NCBI GenBank assembly: GCA_963966185.1
Contig: CAWZYM010000266.1
Location: forward strand, 236,001-300,000
Origin: Rhabditoides inermis
Taxonomy: Eukaryota > Nematoda > Chromadorea > Rhabditida > Rhabditidae
Reading direction: 5' to 3'
DNA: 64,000 nucleotides
Part shown: one piece after another, positions 21,180 to 32,982 of the stretch
Position numbering within the stretch: the stretch's first letter is position 1
Layout: the number at the start of each line of letters is the position of its first letter
Made by a program: the position numbers and the translations under genes
The notes under the pieces: model-generated
Database searches by the model: none
What the model saw: the letters and a program-made list of their open reading frames with translations, nothing else
Told to the model about the DNA's origin: nothing

Positions 21180-22410
21180 ATGAAAACAGCGTTTATAAAT
21201 AATGTATAGTCTACACTGTGTTAAGTGGAATTTGTGAAATGTTCTATATATAAATGACAATTGTTCTAAAGTTTAAAATTTGATATTCGTACAAAGTTAA
21301 GCTGAAGACATTCTCATTACCGTATATTTCCCGACAAAAAAGAAGCACTTTTAAATCAAACGCTGATCATGTATTTGTTATGTAAAATCAAATTAGTTGA
21401 ATTTTGTTGTTTCTATATTCAAACATCGCAAATAAGTGAATACGTGGGAAGTGATTCAATGATTTGTACGGTAAGGACACTTTCACCGTTTTCGTCCCGA
21501 AGGAAATCAGACAAAACTTCTGTTCCTCGTAACTTTTTCTAACGAACACAAATAACGTGTTTCATTGGTGCCACATCTTTACCGTATATGGAAGTTGTGT
21601 TCCAACCTTATGAGGAGATGCTGGTTGAAGTATGTGCATAATCACCATTAGGGAAAGTGAAAATTGAAGATACAGGTGATACAGGTCTACATAGAACCCG
21701 TCCATTCATTCTGCATATGTTCTGGTCTCTCTGACACCTTCGTAAAAAATGTGTTGCGCTTTGTTCGTTTCACTGGCGTTTTTGAACTAGAGTTCCGTTT
21801 GACTGCCGAAAAATCGTAAATTCGGCAAACGATAATCGATTTGTGATATTTCGAAACGGCAAACTCCAAAGTTTTATCAGTTTGGCACTTACCGAATTCG
21901 CTTATGACTCGTTCCGCCGAAATTGCCACAAAAAAACTAATAATGGTTTCTCAACTCATGAATGTTTCACATGACTCGAAATTGTTTACGAATTGATAGT
22001 GGAAACGGAAAAAAGCCAGTGCTAAGCTAAATACTTATCATGCAAATGGCTTGGCTTTGGTCATTTCCGGTTTAGCGCGCGCCGGTCGTTTGGTTTGAAA
22101 GGTCCGAAACGTGTTCGTTTTTTTCCTGTCTTTTGAAAGTTGTTAGTTTTGGGAAGAGACCGTTTCGTTTCAAAAATCGAAAACTAGAACTTCAACCTCT
22201 TTCTACCAAGCCAATCTAACAGGCTGACAATCATTCATGCAGAGTCTATTTTGTAATCGTAAAAAAGTAAATGAACTAATGATGTTTATAAACAATGAAG
22301 AAGAATGAAGTTTATACTTTGATTTAAAAAAGTGTTCACTAATTGAACTTGATTTGATGAAAACAGTTATGATTATAGTTGATCATCTGATAAAAAAGTA
22401 TAAATTTTAA
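21180..22410. other. non-coding, no gene seen
   Basis: AT-rich sequence upstream of the receptor gene. No exon with matching splice sites was found. Confidence 0.35.
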
Positions 22411-22414
22411 TACA

Positions 22415-22779
22415 TTTAAAGGCGGCGTTCAGAACAACCAAGGCTCATCTAAAGTAACTCTCGAAAACTTGGCAAAACTGATTGCACCTAGCGGGATTCG
22501 ATCCGGCATAGCATGGTCCGTGTACCGTGAGCGTTACCACAACACCACAGCTCATGTGCTGTCGATCTCATATCGACGAGATGCGCTCAGAGCTCAACTT
22601 TCCGATAAGCAATTTGGCGCGAAGTTCGAATTCCCCTTACCAAGCTTCGCACGTGCACATGTTGGTAAGCGTGTAGCTAACGCGGAAACGTCGTTATTTC
22701 GCGTTTTTTATTTTTTAGTGTTTACATGAGTCAAGCAATGAAACATTAAGAACTAAGCGCCCCTGTGCCTTTTAACTTG
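22415..22779. mobile_element. MITE-like TIR element with an internal tRNA-like module (copy 2)
   Basis: The interior at 22,455-22,635 is the reverse complement of about 80-265. On the minus strand it contains GTTGTGGTAACGCTCACGG and a GGATCGAATCC B box. The right end (22,751-22,779, AACTAAGCGCCCCTGTGCC) is a good match to the family TIR. The left end (TTTAAAGGCGGCGTTCAGAA) is degraded. Confidence 0.5.
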
Positions 22780-22795
22780 AAAAAAAAACGCAGAA

Positions 22796-22862
22796 AACGC
22801 AGACAGGTGCAGTCTTTCTCACGTTTGCAGAAAACGCAGACAGGTGCAGTCTTTCTCACAGA
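22796..22862. repeat. tandem duplication, about 35 bp twice
   Basis: GCAGAAAACGCAGACAGGTGCAGTCTTTCTCAC occurs twice back to back. Confidence 0.8.
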
Positions 22863-23281
22863 GTTAAACATAACGCGAGTGCAGTTAAACTGCAAAGTAG
22901 CGTTAAGTAGTGTATAAACTATTGATTGTGCATTTTTTTTTACAATTTTGTAAACAAAAAAGGGTCAGTCAGAGTGCCAGACAATTTCAGGTTTTCCAGA
23001 GGTTTTTAGGAAATTATATATGTTAAAGTGCACTAAACGGAAAAATGAAAAAAAGTTTGTGCAAACGATGTAAATGCGTACATGACTTTGTGAAAGCTGA
23101 CAGAAGTGTGTTTATTATTGAAACCAAAATTATCTATGTAAAGGTTGTGAAGTTTGTTTCAATAAACGTTTTGCCTTTTGCAGAAGAAAGACAAGTTCTG
23201 TAATGTTTTTGAAAAGTTTCTAAGAGAAAACCTGATCCAATCGTTTTCATAATGTTAAACAGTAATTCATCTTTGTGAGAC

Positions 23282-23292
23282 AAACAACAACG

Positions 23293-23359
<67 letters not shown>

Positions 23360-23360
23360 A
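23282..23360. repeat. (CAA)n microsatellite
   Basis: About 25 CAA triplets. Poly-Val and poly-Gln frames over it are artefacts. Confidence 0.95.
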
Positions 23361-23782
23361 AATCACATAACTACATGAAAAAAAACAAATATGTTCACTA
23401 CTTTTGTTTTTACAAATGCTCAAGCTATTCTTGCTTTGTTGACCTTGAAGGAACTTCTTTGTTACGCGAGTTTTCACATGTAAAGATAATAAACCATTAA
23501 CACTATTCCGCTCTTTCCAGCCTGAGCCCTCACATTTCTAACGATCTTTCTTGGATACAAACACAAGGAAAATGCATAAATGCTTTGATATTTGGGATGT
23601 TGTTCACAGTGTATATGTCATAATTTCTACACATATGTCATATGTCAGCACATAATAAACGCACTAATGTATGTTGCTCTACTTTCAAAAAAGTAGTTTT
23701 TTTGGTGAAAGGTGCTATTAAAAAGCGGGAAGGGAAAAGAAAAACACAGAAAGAGAAAAAAAAGAGAAAGTAGAAAGCGAGC

Positions 23783-24222
23783 CGGTGGCGCGGCTCAGTG
23801 GATAGAGCGTACGGCATTATCGCCGATCGAACCAGACAGTGAGGAAATGACGAAAAAATGATGCATTTTTTTAAGTTTTAACGGCACTTCTCGGTTTTTG
23901 TCGTGGATTACTGTACAATGAGCAATTTTCAAAATTTGAAAAACAAGCGATTGTTGGGATAGGTCTTTTACACAACATATTCAAATTTCAGCCTTCTAGC
24001 TCGATTCCGAAGGAAGTTATTTCCAAAACAGTTTTTCACTGTAGGAATACGCAGTTTCAGGCGTTATCGACTGTTTTACGATATATCAAAAACAATTATC
24101 AAAAATCGGAAAAAGCGTTTGTCAGTAATACTTCTGGGAATCTGCTGTGAAAAGCGCGCAATGAGACCGCCAAGCGAAAAATCACTGCTGCCGAATGAAC
24201 TTGGACCGGCGATAATGCCATC
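23783..24222. mobile_element. possible foldback with a tRNA-like 5' half
   Basis: GGCTCAGTGGATAGAGCG at 23,791-23,808 is a strong tRNA A-box region. It is followed by GGCATTATCGCCG, whose inverse (CGGCGATAATGCC) lies at 24,207-24,219. The GATCGAACC after the first arm resembles part of a B box on the opposite strand. The evidence is short, so this is tentative. Confidence 0.3.
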
Positions 24223-24839
24223 GAAAGGTGTCTGGGAAATATTCGGAAACGGAACTGTCGTACGATGAACAGGGGGGACGACCTATATATAGGCAAATTA
24301 CTCCGAAGTTACAAAGTAACAATTACTTTTTTATTTGTTATTACTTTGTTATTACTCCGAAGTACCCAATAACAAATGATTTTGAAAAAGATTATGATCA
24401 AAAAAAAACACAAAAAATTGCATATTTTCGATTTTTTGAAACTGTTCCGGTCCCGGTAGCAAATACGAATAGCACCATTAAAAGCGCGTGTGAAGTTTGC
24501 TAAGCATGATTTTTATCATAAAAAAACGGATGTGACATGTTTTGAGATACAGGCGTTTGAATGTTTTCAGCCATCATTCTCCCGTTTTCATCAGCGAATA
24601 TGCTGAAAAAACATGCAGTTTCTGATAGTGTATTCCTTTTCCACTTTTTGGCAAATATATGTCCATAACATATCTTATAAGCTGTCAGAATATGACGCTG
24701 GGTGCGGGATAATGAACTAGGAAACGTATTCTATTGATATAAATATTACTGACGTGAGGCACAGTTCCGTGGATCACAACCAGGCCGCTCGGTTCGAGTA
24801 TTGCGAATCCGTTCGAACCGCGTAGCCCCGAGAAACAGT

Positions 24840-25765
24840 CCCGTTTCCACGAATGACTGAAGCGGCCGATGTTGCCGCTGTGGCCGCAATGTGACCTGGC
24901 CACCTCTCTGGACTTGCTGAAGATGGCCTTTAAATGCATTGCTGGATCGATTTCTGTCAGGCGAACCCGGATCTGTTCAATCACTACGCGCGGTACGCTG
25001 ACTACGACTGGGCGCTGATCGAACTGCTCAATGCGCCATTCCAAGCGCTATGTCTCTTTGTATCGGTCTCTTTGTATGTGTCAACCGTTTTCAAACTTTT
25101 CCGAATTATTTTTGAATTGCTATCGGTCTATCAGAACACTTCCAGGAGCTTTTGAAACCCTTTCTTTCAACAAAAAAACCTTCACGCACAACCATCACAT
25201 CGTTCCACGTTCAGTCCTCGTGTTGCTCGTCTCGTTCCTCTTGGTGTGCGTCGTTCTGTGCTACAGACAGCTCGAAGCGTACCGAGCCAACCTCCCACCC
25301 TCCACCTACCACACCATTCAGGCCGTGATCCGCGATCTCATTCTGCACGTACCATTTGCGGGCAATTTCATAAATGGGAAGTAAAAATAGTGATCTTAGA
25401 CCATTCCTCCGATATCGTTCATCGGCATACCGGCTCTGTGGACGTGTTTATCGATAGCGTTCGAGTGGTGGTTTGTCGATTGTGAGCGTATCGTATCGGA
25501 GGGGTTCATACAGACAGTGTTGCAGGCCGGAGTGATTTCGTGTGGTTTCTGTTCGCCATCCACTCAACCACCCTCTATGGTGTGCATCGTGCTGGTGAAC
25601 AAGCCGTATCGCTGCGTGCTTTCCTCGTGGTTCACGAGGAAAGTGTCTCAGGGCCTCCGCTCCGAATTGAACGAAACTATGGCTCATTCGCTAGCTAATA
25701 AGGGCCTCCTGATCAATGTTGCCATTGACCATTTTTGTTGCGGTGCACGTTCATCTTGAAGCGGA
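24840..25765 (+). pseudogene. probable serpentine receptor remnant
   Basis: Several exon-like pieces occur in order on the plus strand. CDLATSLDLLKMAFK lies near 24,890. A piece after TTCTGTCAG at about 24,961 reads ANPDLFNHYARYADYDWALI and then a hydrophobic stretch. Another at about 25,165-25,320 has a TM segment (SVLVLLVSFLLVCVVLCYRQ). FEWWFVDCERIVSEGF lies near 25,459-25,510. The spacing and mixture suggest an Sra/Srab-like receptor, but splice phases could not be reconciled and stops occur between the pieces. A degraded gene or an unrelated membrane protein are both possible. Confidence 0.35.
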
Positions 25766-25879
25766 GGTCCTGAGACACTTCCCTTGTCAGCTGCCTCCCG
25801 AAAATGACGCAAGCGAAAGCGTCTTCTCGACCGCCACTCGCCGACCGCAGATATTTCGTCTAACGAGAGTGAACACATG

Positions 25880-26970
25880 ATGTATAAGTTTCATTTTGAC
25901 TCATTCACATGACATTGCAATTACTTCAAACCACTTTCATTCAATTTGTTTTCATTAACTCAAGATAATGCTACAACTTGATCATACAGGCCTTACTATC
26001 ACGATTCCCTCGTAAATTGGAATGTTCTCGTCGAGACTCAGTTCCTGTAAACGATCCTTCTTTTTCAAATCACAACTCTCCACATTTCGTCTTTTGCCAT
26101 CCAGTAAATTTCGCAGCCTGTAGAAATCTTTCTTTATTTTGTTATTTGTGTAAGTGTTTTTGTGAGATTGTTACGTTATCTTATTCATTGTCTTATACCG
26201 TTTATTATGTTCACTGTTTTCTGTTTGTCATGATGTCGATTTCCTCCTGTTATTGGTAATAAATCTATGATTAAAGGCGTTCAGCGGCAATTAATCGCCC
26301 CTTTCTGGTGAACGAATACACTCAATCAGAACTATAATATTTTGGTCAGTCACGATGTCGCGGGTTTACGGTCGATACTGTCTAACTCTGATCGTGATAC
26401 TATGATCATCGAAACACCTACATACATATGTATGAAAACAGCAGGATACTGTAATACCCACAAGACGATTACACTCATTTATCACTCACTGTTGCTGTTC
26501 GCATAAAAAGTAAGAATAGGGAGCGGCATATTGACTTCGTCTGCTTCACTGCGTCACTATGGAGCCGGCCATCGCTTCTTTCGTCGACGGCCGCCCTCGT
26601 CTCTCACACACCCGCCACACACCTGCGCGAAGACGCCACGCGCTCTTCTAGCCCCGCCCCCTCTTTGTGCGAGCTCATTGTTCGGTGATACTTAGTTATG
26701 CTTGAGTAAGGTCGGTCTCGTTCCATTACTTTCTTCTCTAGTCTAGTGTTTCGGAATGCAGTAGTTTCTTCCTTCACTAGTTTCAGTTTTGGTTAGTGTA
26801 TGTTTTGTAGTTCCTTGTCTTATTGTCGTGAACGTGAGTATTGTTGAGAAACTGAGTAAAAACAAAACAAAATGTACTACAATTGTACATTGAACTGTGA
26901 AATTTCACAAATCTTGCTTGTTAGTTTTCGGTGTTTTGATGATGTAGTTTCCTTTTTCTGAGCTCAAACT
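25880..26970. other. non-coding; GC-rich possible promoter near 26,570-26,690
   Basis: No exons were identified. A CG-rich island-like stretch with GCCCCGCCCCC lies upstream of the tRNA cluster. No further support. Confidence 0.3.
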
Positions 26971-26976
26971 GAGCGT

Positions 26977-27050
26977 GGCCCTGTGGCCCAATGGATACGG
27001 CGTCGGTCTCCTAAACTTAAAGATTACAGGTTCGAGTCCTGCCAGGGTCG
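26977..27050 (+). tRNA. tRNA-Arg (CCT), copy 1, mismatched anticodon stem
   Basis: Acceptor GGCCCTG pairs with CAGGGTC, anticodon loop CTCCTAA, B box GGTTCGAGTCC. The 3' side of the anticodon stem reads ACTTA where the other copies have ACCGA, and one extra base is present, so folding is weakened. A T5 run follows within 10 bp, as for Pol III termination. Confidence 0.6.
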
Positions 27051-27126
27051 AAACTTTTTGCTGACTGTGTAGCCTAGAAATGCACAGCGCACTGCTATTC
27101 ATTTTCTCTGAGCTCGATTTGAGCGT

Positions 27127-27199
27127 GGCCCTGTGGCCCAATGGATACGGCGTCGGTCTCCTAAACCGAAGATTGCAGGTTCGAGTCCTGCCAGGGTCG
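27127..27199 (+). tRNA. tRNA-Arg (CCT), copy 2, intact
   Basis: A full 73-nt cloverleaf: acceptor GGCCCTG/CAGGGTC (one G-T pair), anticodon stem TCGGT/ACCGA around CTCCTAA (anticodon CCT, reading AGG), and T arm GCAGG-TTCGAGT-CCTGC. It is followed by TTTTT. This is the best of the three copies and probably the functional one. Confidence 0.9.
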
Positions 27200-27275
27200 G
27201 AACTTTTTGCTGATTGTGTAGCCTAGAAATGCACAGAGCACTGCTATTCATTTTCTCTGAGCTCGATTTGAGCGT

Positions 27276-27348
27276 GGCCCTGTGGCCCAATGGATACGGC
27301 GTCGGTCTCCTAAACCGAAGATTGCAGGTTCGAGTACTGCCAAGGTCG
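27276..27348 (+). pseudogene. tRNA-Arg (CCT), copy 3, decayed
   Basis: Same anticodon as copy 2. The T-stem closing pair is lost (TTCGAGTAC for TTCGAGTCC, which also damages the B box), and the acceptor has an A where CAGGGTC is needed. Probably a tRNA pseudogene within the same tandem array. Confidence 0.7.
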
Positions 27349-27841
27349 AAATTTTTTGCTGGTTTTGTGGCAGATCACGCAACAGTTAGATCTCAACTTT
27401 GAATATTTTTTGTTGGCAAAAACATCGTCATCAATCATCAACTTATAATTGGCACGTTGTAGCTACAGTTTCTTCTCACTCACTTGTAGGCAGAATGTTT
27501 ACGATGAACTACTACACTTCAAAGTAACAGAGACGTGCTGATAGCGGTGCGTGTTTGTAAAAGATAAGAATGACTACTTGCTTTGACGAAAAAGTGTGCA
27601 CGGTGTGTACTGTCAAGACTGTCTTCTTGCAAGAAACATGCGATGGGAGCTGGCGCGTATGGTCAGCCGTCGGTCAGCTATATTCTTATTCACTATGCAT
27701 TCAGGTTCGGATATTGAAAAGACGTTAACTAACCTTTGAATGAAGTTTTCCTAGAACCTGCCTCCATGTATTTGACGTCGTCTGCTATGAGCTGTGGCGA
27801 TTCCGCGGAGACCATTGCCACGTTGAAGGTTGAAGGGTGGG

Positions 27842-27842
<1 letters not shown>

Positions 27843-27886
<44 letters not shown>

Positions 27887-28052
27887 GGAAACACGGAGAA
27901 AAGGAGAGAAAAAAGAGAAAGAGAGTGTGAGAGAGAGAGAGAATGAGAAAGAGAGAAAAAAACAGAATGAGAGAGAGAGAGAGAAACACAGAGAGAAACA
28001 GAAAAGCATAGCAAAACAGTTGAACGAAGAGTGAGAGAGAGAGAGAGAGAGA

Positions 28053-28101
<49 letters not shown>
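27843..28101. repeat. (GA)n microsatellite tract
   Basis: Interrupted GA repeats over about 260 bp. Frames across it are low complexity and not coding. Confidence 0.95.
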
Positions 28102-28105
<4 letters not shown>

Positions 28106-28633
28106 GCTGGGAAACAAGTTGTTCTCAAATCCCGATATCTCTGGAATGTTGATGTGATCAGACGGTCATTCCAGATTAGAGATTAAAGATAGTCTGCTAC
28201 CGCGCACTGATTAGCATAAATATTATGCTCGTAATCGTATCTATTATTTACTCCTCGAGCCATGACATACCTTTACTAAATTCTTTGCCCATATACTTTT
28301 GATTTTTCTCGTTTTTCCGATTTTCTGTCGCTAGTGCTGAAATTGGCTGCAATATGCGTCATTGTCAGAGCTGCAAACCGTCGTTTCCAACGTGTGCTCT
28401 GACCGCATCGCTCTTCCCAGCCGCCACAAACTATCTGTTTGTACACACAGTTCACTTCTCTAGTCTGTTGGCATCTCATCATTTTCTGGAGGGCAAACAA
28501 ACTCGCCACCTGCGTTCTGTCTCCGCCAGGTTCACGATGTGCCAAGTTGCATGTTCTCGAATCACTCGATTGTGTGACAACGTCGACGATGTCGATGCCT
28601 GTTTGTCGTTCATTCAATCAATCCACAATTCAG

Positions 28634-29250
28634 ATGTCCAACGCCTCGGTTGTCAACGAAGTTCTAGTCCAGCGCGTTTCCTCTGTCGTTGATATCTCAC
28701 CATTTCTCGCTGTTATAGCTATCTTTTCGTTTGGTGAGTATAAATGCTCAAATTGAGATCATTCAATAGAACTCTGGTGAAAATAAAGTACTGGTTACTG
28801 GTAAATTGAAGGCAATCATAGGCCGCCAATCCAAATATAGGATCCACTTTTTTGGAGAAAGTTCTGTAGTAGTGTTGATGTGCCTATTTACTGTATAATA
28901 GTTTCACAATTATTTGAGCTTTAATCTGTAACCAACAACATTTTTTTCTAGGTTTGATAGGCTCGTTCTCGATTCGTCTGATGCAGTTCTGTGTGACAGG
29001 CGGAAGGAAATCCACGGGTGAGTCGGAAATATCCACCTAATGCTCTTCTTTTTTTGCCATGCCGTTTATGTCTGTCGATAATACTGTGATGATTTTCATC
29101 AGAATGCCATGCAGAACGTAATCATTTTGACAATCGTTGTATCCTAGTTACTGTGGTATAAATCATTAGAATTTCATTCAAGGCCTTATTATTTACGATT
29201 TTTCAGGCGCGTTGATATTCACACCGGGTGGGAAAACGACACTAGTCTGA
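28634..29250 (+). CDS. 69-residue single-pass membrane protein, three exons
   Basis: I do not recognise a family. Exon 1 (28,634-28,733) starts at an ATG directly after CAATTCAG. Exon 2 (28,952-29,017) follows TTTTTTTCTAG. Exon 3 (29,207-29,250) follows TTTTTCAG and ends in TGA. All donors are GTGAGT and the phases agree (1, 1). An AATAAA at about 29,264 lies 14 bp after the stop. The protein begins MSNASVVNEVLVQR, has one hydrophobic span (SPFLAVIAIFSFGLIGSFSI), then a basic segment TGGRKSTG. An NAS sequon near the N-terminus fits an outside N-terminus. Good splice and poly(A) signals argue for a real gene despite its size. Confidence 0.6.
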
Positions 29251-29486
29251 TCCCAGCATTGTTCTGAAATAAACATGTACATTCAGTGCGGTTCGATACT
29301 GTGACGAGGTGTTTACTAAGAGAAGCAAATCAACATATTGACAACATGAAAAAACAAAAGGTTTTTGGTTCGATGTTTTTGTTTTTTGTTGTTTTTGAAG
29401 CAAGAACGACATGTGATGTTTTGCCAAACTACAAAAAAATGGTGCCGACATTAGCAGATGAAGCGAACACGACACATTTTGAAAAA

Positions 29487-29592
29487 AGTCGATGCCTGTT
29501 TGTCGTTCATTCAATCAATCCACAATTCAGATGTCCAACGCCTCGGTTGTCAACGAAGTTCTAGTCCAGCGCGTTTCCTCTGTCGTTGATAT
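29487..29592 (+). repeat. direct duplication of exon 1 and flank of the 69-residue protein gene
   Basis: About 105 bp are identical to 28,588-28,692, including the CAATTCAG acceptor and 19 codons from the ATG. The copy breaks off before the transmembrane codons at GTTGATAT, so it cannot encode the same protein alone. It lies about 900 bp downstream of the original. Confidence 0.9.
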
Positions 29593-29639
29593 TTTTCAGC
29601 TTGAGAGAACGAAAAGATGTCAACCAGCGAGTGTAGTGT

Positions 29640-30555
29640 AGTCTGTGTTGGTGTCTCTGACTACAAACATACAGTTTGTGGCCGAGACCTGGCCAGAGAA
29701 ACGCAATTAGAGCACACGTTTGAAACGTGCGGACTTTGACAACTTTGCGTGTGTGTTTGTTTGAGTTTGTTTTTTACTAATCATTTTCAGAAAAATTTCC
29801 ACTGCAGCATTGTTTTGTTCGTTTGAAACTAGAAATTGAGACATACTGTTATAAATGTGCCTGAAAAGAAATTATGATCAAAAACGTGTTTATCCTTAGT
29901 GTAATCATGCTTTAATTGAAAACCGGTCAACGCTGTTTTATAGGGTTAGGGTCTTGGTGCATAAGTTAATCCACGCGTTTAAAAAAATTTCACGTCTGTC
30001 AAAATTGAACGAGGTGCAGCAGGAGATAATGTGCGGATTCATTATAACAGTCAATCACCGGTTCTGGAACGAGAAGCTACGAGCAGCTATGTATGTACGA
30101 CGGAAGACGAGAATGTTATAGGAGAGTGTTGTAAACAACGAATGGCGTGAAAAGCGCAACGCAAATGGACATCAAAAGAACAAGAATTTTAAAGTGAAGA
30201 AACCGACCAGACAAAGAGACGAGACGAGAAAGGCCGTACACGCGATGGCAAGACGAGTTCAGGAACGCGATGCCGGACAGCGGAGAGTGGAAACGAATAC
30301 GAGCAGCGAAAGTAGAATACGGCACTTGAATACTGAATATTTACTGGCACATTGATTACATATGTACAACCATTGTACAGAGGTGGCCAGTCAAACGGCT
30401 TTTTGCGGCCGATTTGGCGCAAATCGGATAAAACAACGGCTGCAAAGCTCTTTTCTCGAGTCTCCGTTTAGCTACATAGTTGTAGTTTAGCGGAATCGAA
30501 CGTTTTTCGAGTAATCTATTTGACTGTATAGTTGGTTCCAGTTGAAAAAATTCAA
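29640..30555. other. no supported gene; one possible hydrophobic minus-strand frame
   Basis: On the minus strand, 30,116-30,325 encodes a hydrophobic C-terminal stretch (FKILVLLMSICVALFTPFVV). No start or neighbouring exons were found. Otherwise nothing is seen. Confidence 0.25.
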
Positions 30556-30560
30556 AAAGC

Positions 30561-30779
30561 CTGCTTCCACCCCCCCCCCCTGAATTGACTCCTTCTGAGC
30601 GGTCGGCGAGACTCGCATTTGCATATCCACGCTAGCGGCGAGCGAGAAAGGGCAAATCGGAAACGATGTTTATCGATGTTGAACGGAGCAGTAGATACGG
30701 ACTTGGTAGATATGCAAATGCGAATCTCGCCGACTGCTCAGAAGGGGTCAAAATCAGGGGTGGGAAGGGGTGTGTCAGG
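30561..30779. mobile_element. foldback MITE, about 65-bp inverted arms
   Basis: The left arm (30,561-30,627, with CTTCTGAGCGGTCGGCGAGA and CTCGCATTTGCATATC) is mirrored at 30,709-30,779 with a few mismatches, around a loop of about 80 bp. It has no coding potential. Confidence 0.75.
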
Positions 30780-31330
30780 AGCGTATAGTTGTCACACTGT
30801 TGATGCTACAGTAATAAACTGTTAATATAAAAGTAAAAAAAATAGAAACTACTTTGTTTGCAGGGTAGTGTGTAGTGAAACCAGCTAAAGATAACGGTCA
30901 GTAGTTCTACACGTTTCTGAACGTTACTGACTACTGATCTGATAGTGAATTTCACCGACACAATTTCGCTGAAAACATTCACTCTGCTTTTCGGTGAAAT
31001 TTCGATGTTTTAGCTGAAGTCGGTGTTCACATGCATGTGCGACGCGTACAAATGATATGTGAATATTTTTATTCGACAACAATGGTACAATATGGAAAAC
31101 GACCACGAAATAGTTACAAGACCGAAATATGACGCTGTGCTGATAAAGACACTGTAGCTAACCCTCCGGGCACACGAGCATCCACGTGCTCGGTGCGTTG
31201 CTCGCTTTGTTCGTCATCTTTGTCTCTCTGGTAACGTTGGTGTGATGAGTGGCTGGCGCTTCGCGGCGACTACAGAACAGCCTGAAAAAAAGTGAACTGA
31301 AATTACAAATTGTTACTTCGGTGCATTGTA

Positions 31331-31332
<2 letters not shown>

Positions 31333-31372
<40 letters not shown>
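31333..31372. repeat. (CT)n microsatellite
   Basis: About 40 bp of pure CT, inside the Str-like locus. Confidence 0.95.
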
Positions 31373-31373
<1 letters not shown>

Positions 31374-32682
31374 GCATCATACAGTAATATCGGTTTCTAG
31401 GCATAACCGGATAGACTAAAGGCAAGTTACGGTGTTTCAGAGACTTTGCAAAATAGAAATGATCAGATGTCTGAAACATGGAGTGTAATTCGCAATCAAT
31501 TGGCGCCGCGCTTGCTGTAATTTTGAAATTGTTTTTTTTTGCACTTCTAAAAAGGCCTTCTTCCGGTAGCGTGTTCTTGCGCGTGTATCAAAACAAACCC
31601 ATAGGGCGCTTGGCGCGCTGGGTGTTCGCAGTCTCACCCTCTCACCTCGCGATGGCGGTGCGGTAGTCGCCGATGAAATAGAGTGCGACGAGGGATTCGA
31701 GTGCTGGAATGTGTCTATAGTTCTATGCTCGCAATAAGTTGCGCGCGGTGGGGTAGATCAGAGGAAGACGGAGAGTCAGCTCGCGCAATACAAGAGAGGC
31801 AGACGGTTATGGCACCGTATTTCGAACTGCAAGCGAGGTAGATCGAAAACTATCGCTCTGGCGCAGGCGATATGTCTCTATCAGGGACTGATGAAATGTG
31901 GGAAACGGACCGGGATAGATGCCGAATGTGTGGACGGAGTACATGGAGAACTTCTGAATCTGGATGTCGAATAGGGGGCAGACCATGGAGACGAGACAGG
32001 AAATGTAGAGGAAGAGGACAGGCATGAGGGACTGAAAGTATTCATCTCATTCTCTTTCCCTTTCTCTCTCTTTTTTTTCTTTTTTTCCTCTCTCTCTCTC
32101 TCCTATGTACCTATGTTCGTTTTCCTAGTTTTCAAGGACCAAGAAAAAAGGAGAGAGAGGGAAAGAGAGTCGGAACTGCAACCGCACCTGTATGAGGAGT
32201 GCTTTGAATAGCTGGTACTGGAGGGCGCGGGTCTTCTCGGACACGCTGTTGCACCTCAACTTCACGAACACGTTGACCCCGCAGAACACGATTATCACTG
32301 AAAGTTTTGTTTCAGAAACGTTTTTTTACAGACATTCAAACCAACTATGGTAAAATGCTGTGCTATAAAATGAACAAGAAAGTTCGAGATGAGAGCAATC
32401 GCATTAGGCGAATAGGCCACTGCCCTGTAGATTTGGGCAAACAACTGGGAGCATGATACGCGGTGTTCGATTGATGGAACTCGATGGCACATCTCATAGA
32501 AAGTAGAACATTCCCGCCACTGGCGTGAAATCTCGAAAAAGTGGCGAGCCATTGGGGCATCACCTAACCCTAGCACCCACCCATAGACGCGATGATGAAC
32601 ACGCTGATTCCGCACTGCCCGAGAAACGAGGGCCACGCGAAACGAACAACCTGGCCGGAGGAAGAGAGGAACTGAAGCTCGG

Positions 32683-32685
<3 letters not shown>

Positions 32686-32741
<56 letters not shown>

Positions 32742-32760
32742 CTCTCTCTCTTTCCCTCGT
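32686..32760. repeat. (CT)n microsatellite
   Basis: CT repeat with CTTT variants in an intron of the Str-like locus, at the side of an exon boundary. Confidence 0.95.
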
Positions 32761-32869
32761 CTCTCTCCGTCTCGTACCCAGTAAATCGCGCCGACAAAGT
32801 TGATCTCAAACGTGTCCAGGCCGTAGGTCTCGTTCATCGTCTCCCGCATGTGCGCTCTGGAAGATGACA

Positions 32870-32871
<2 letters not shown>

Positions 32872-32949
<78 letters not shown>

Positions 32950-32982
32950 GAAGAGAGAGCGAGAGAGAGAGGGAGAGAGAAA
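32872..32982. repeat. (GA)n microsatellite
   Basis: About 110 bp of GA repeats in the adjacent intron. Together with the CT tract at 32,686-32,760 it could form an intronic hairpin in the transcript. Confidence 0.95.

Larger units (their letters stand above)
26962..27348. repeat. three tandem tRNA-bearing units, about 149 bp each
   Basis: Each unit contains the tRNA plus a spacer with GTGTAGCCTAGAAATGCACAG and CTATTCATTTTCTCTGAGCTC. The spacer homology shows duplication of the whole unit rather than independent tRNA insertions. Confidence 0.9.

Noticed and set aside
29941..29955. TAGGGTTAGGGTC, telomere-like motif
   Set aside because: Only two short units. Nematode telomeres use TTAGGC, so this is chance.
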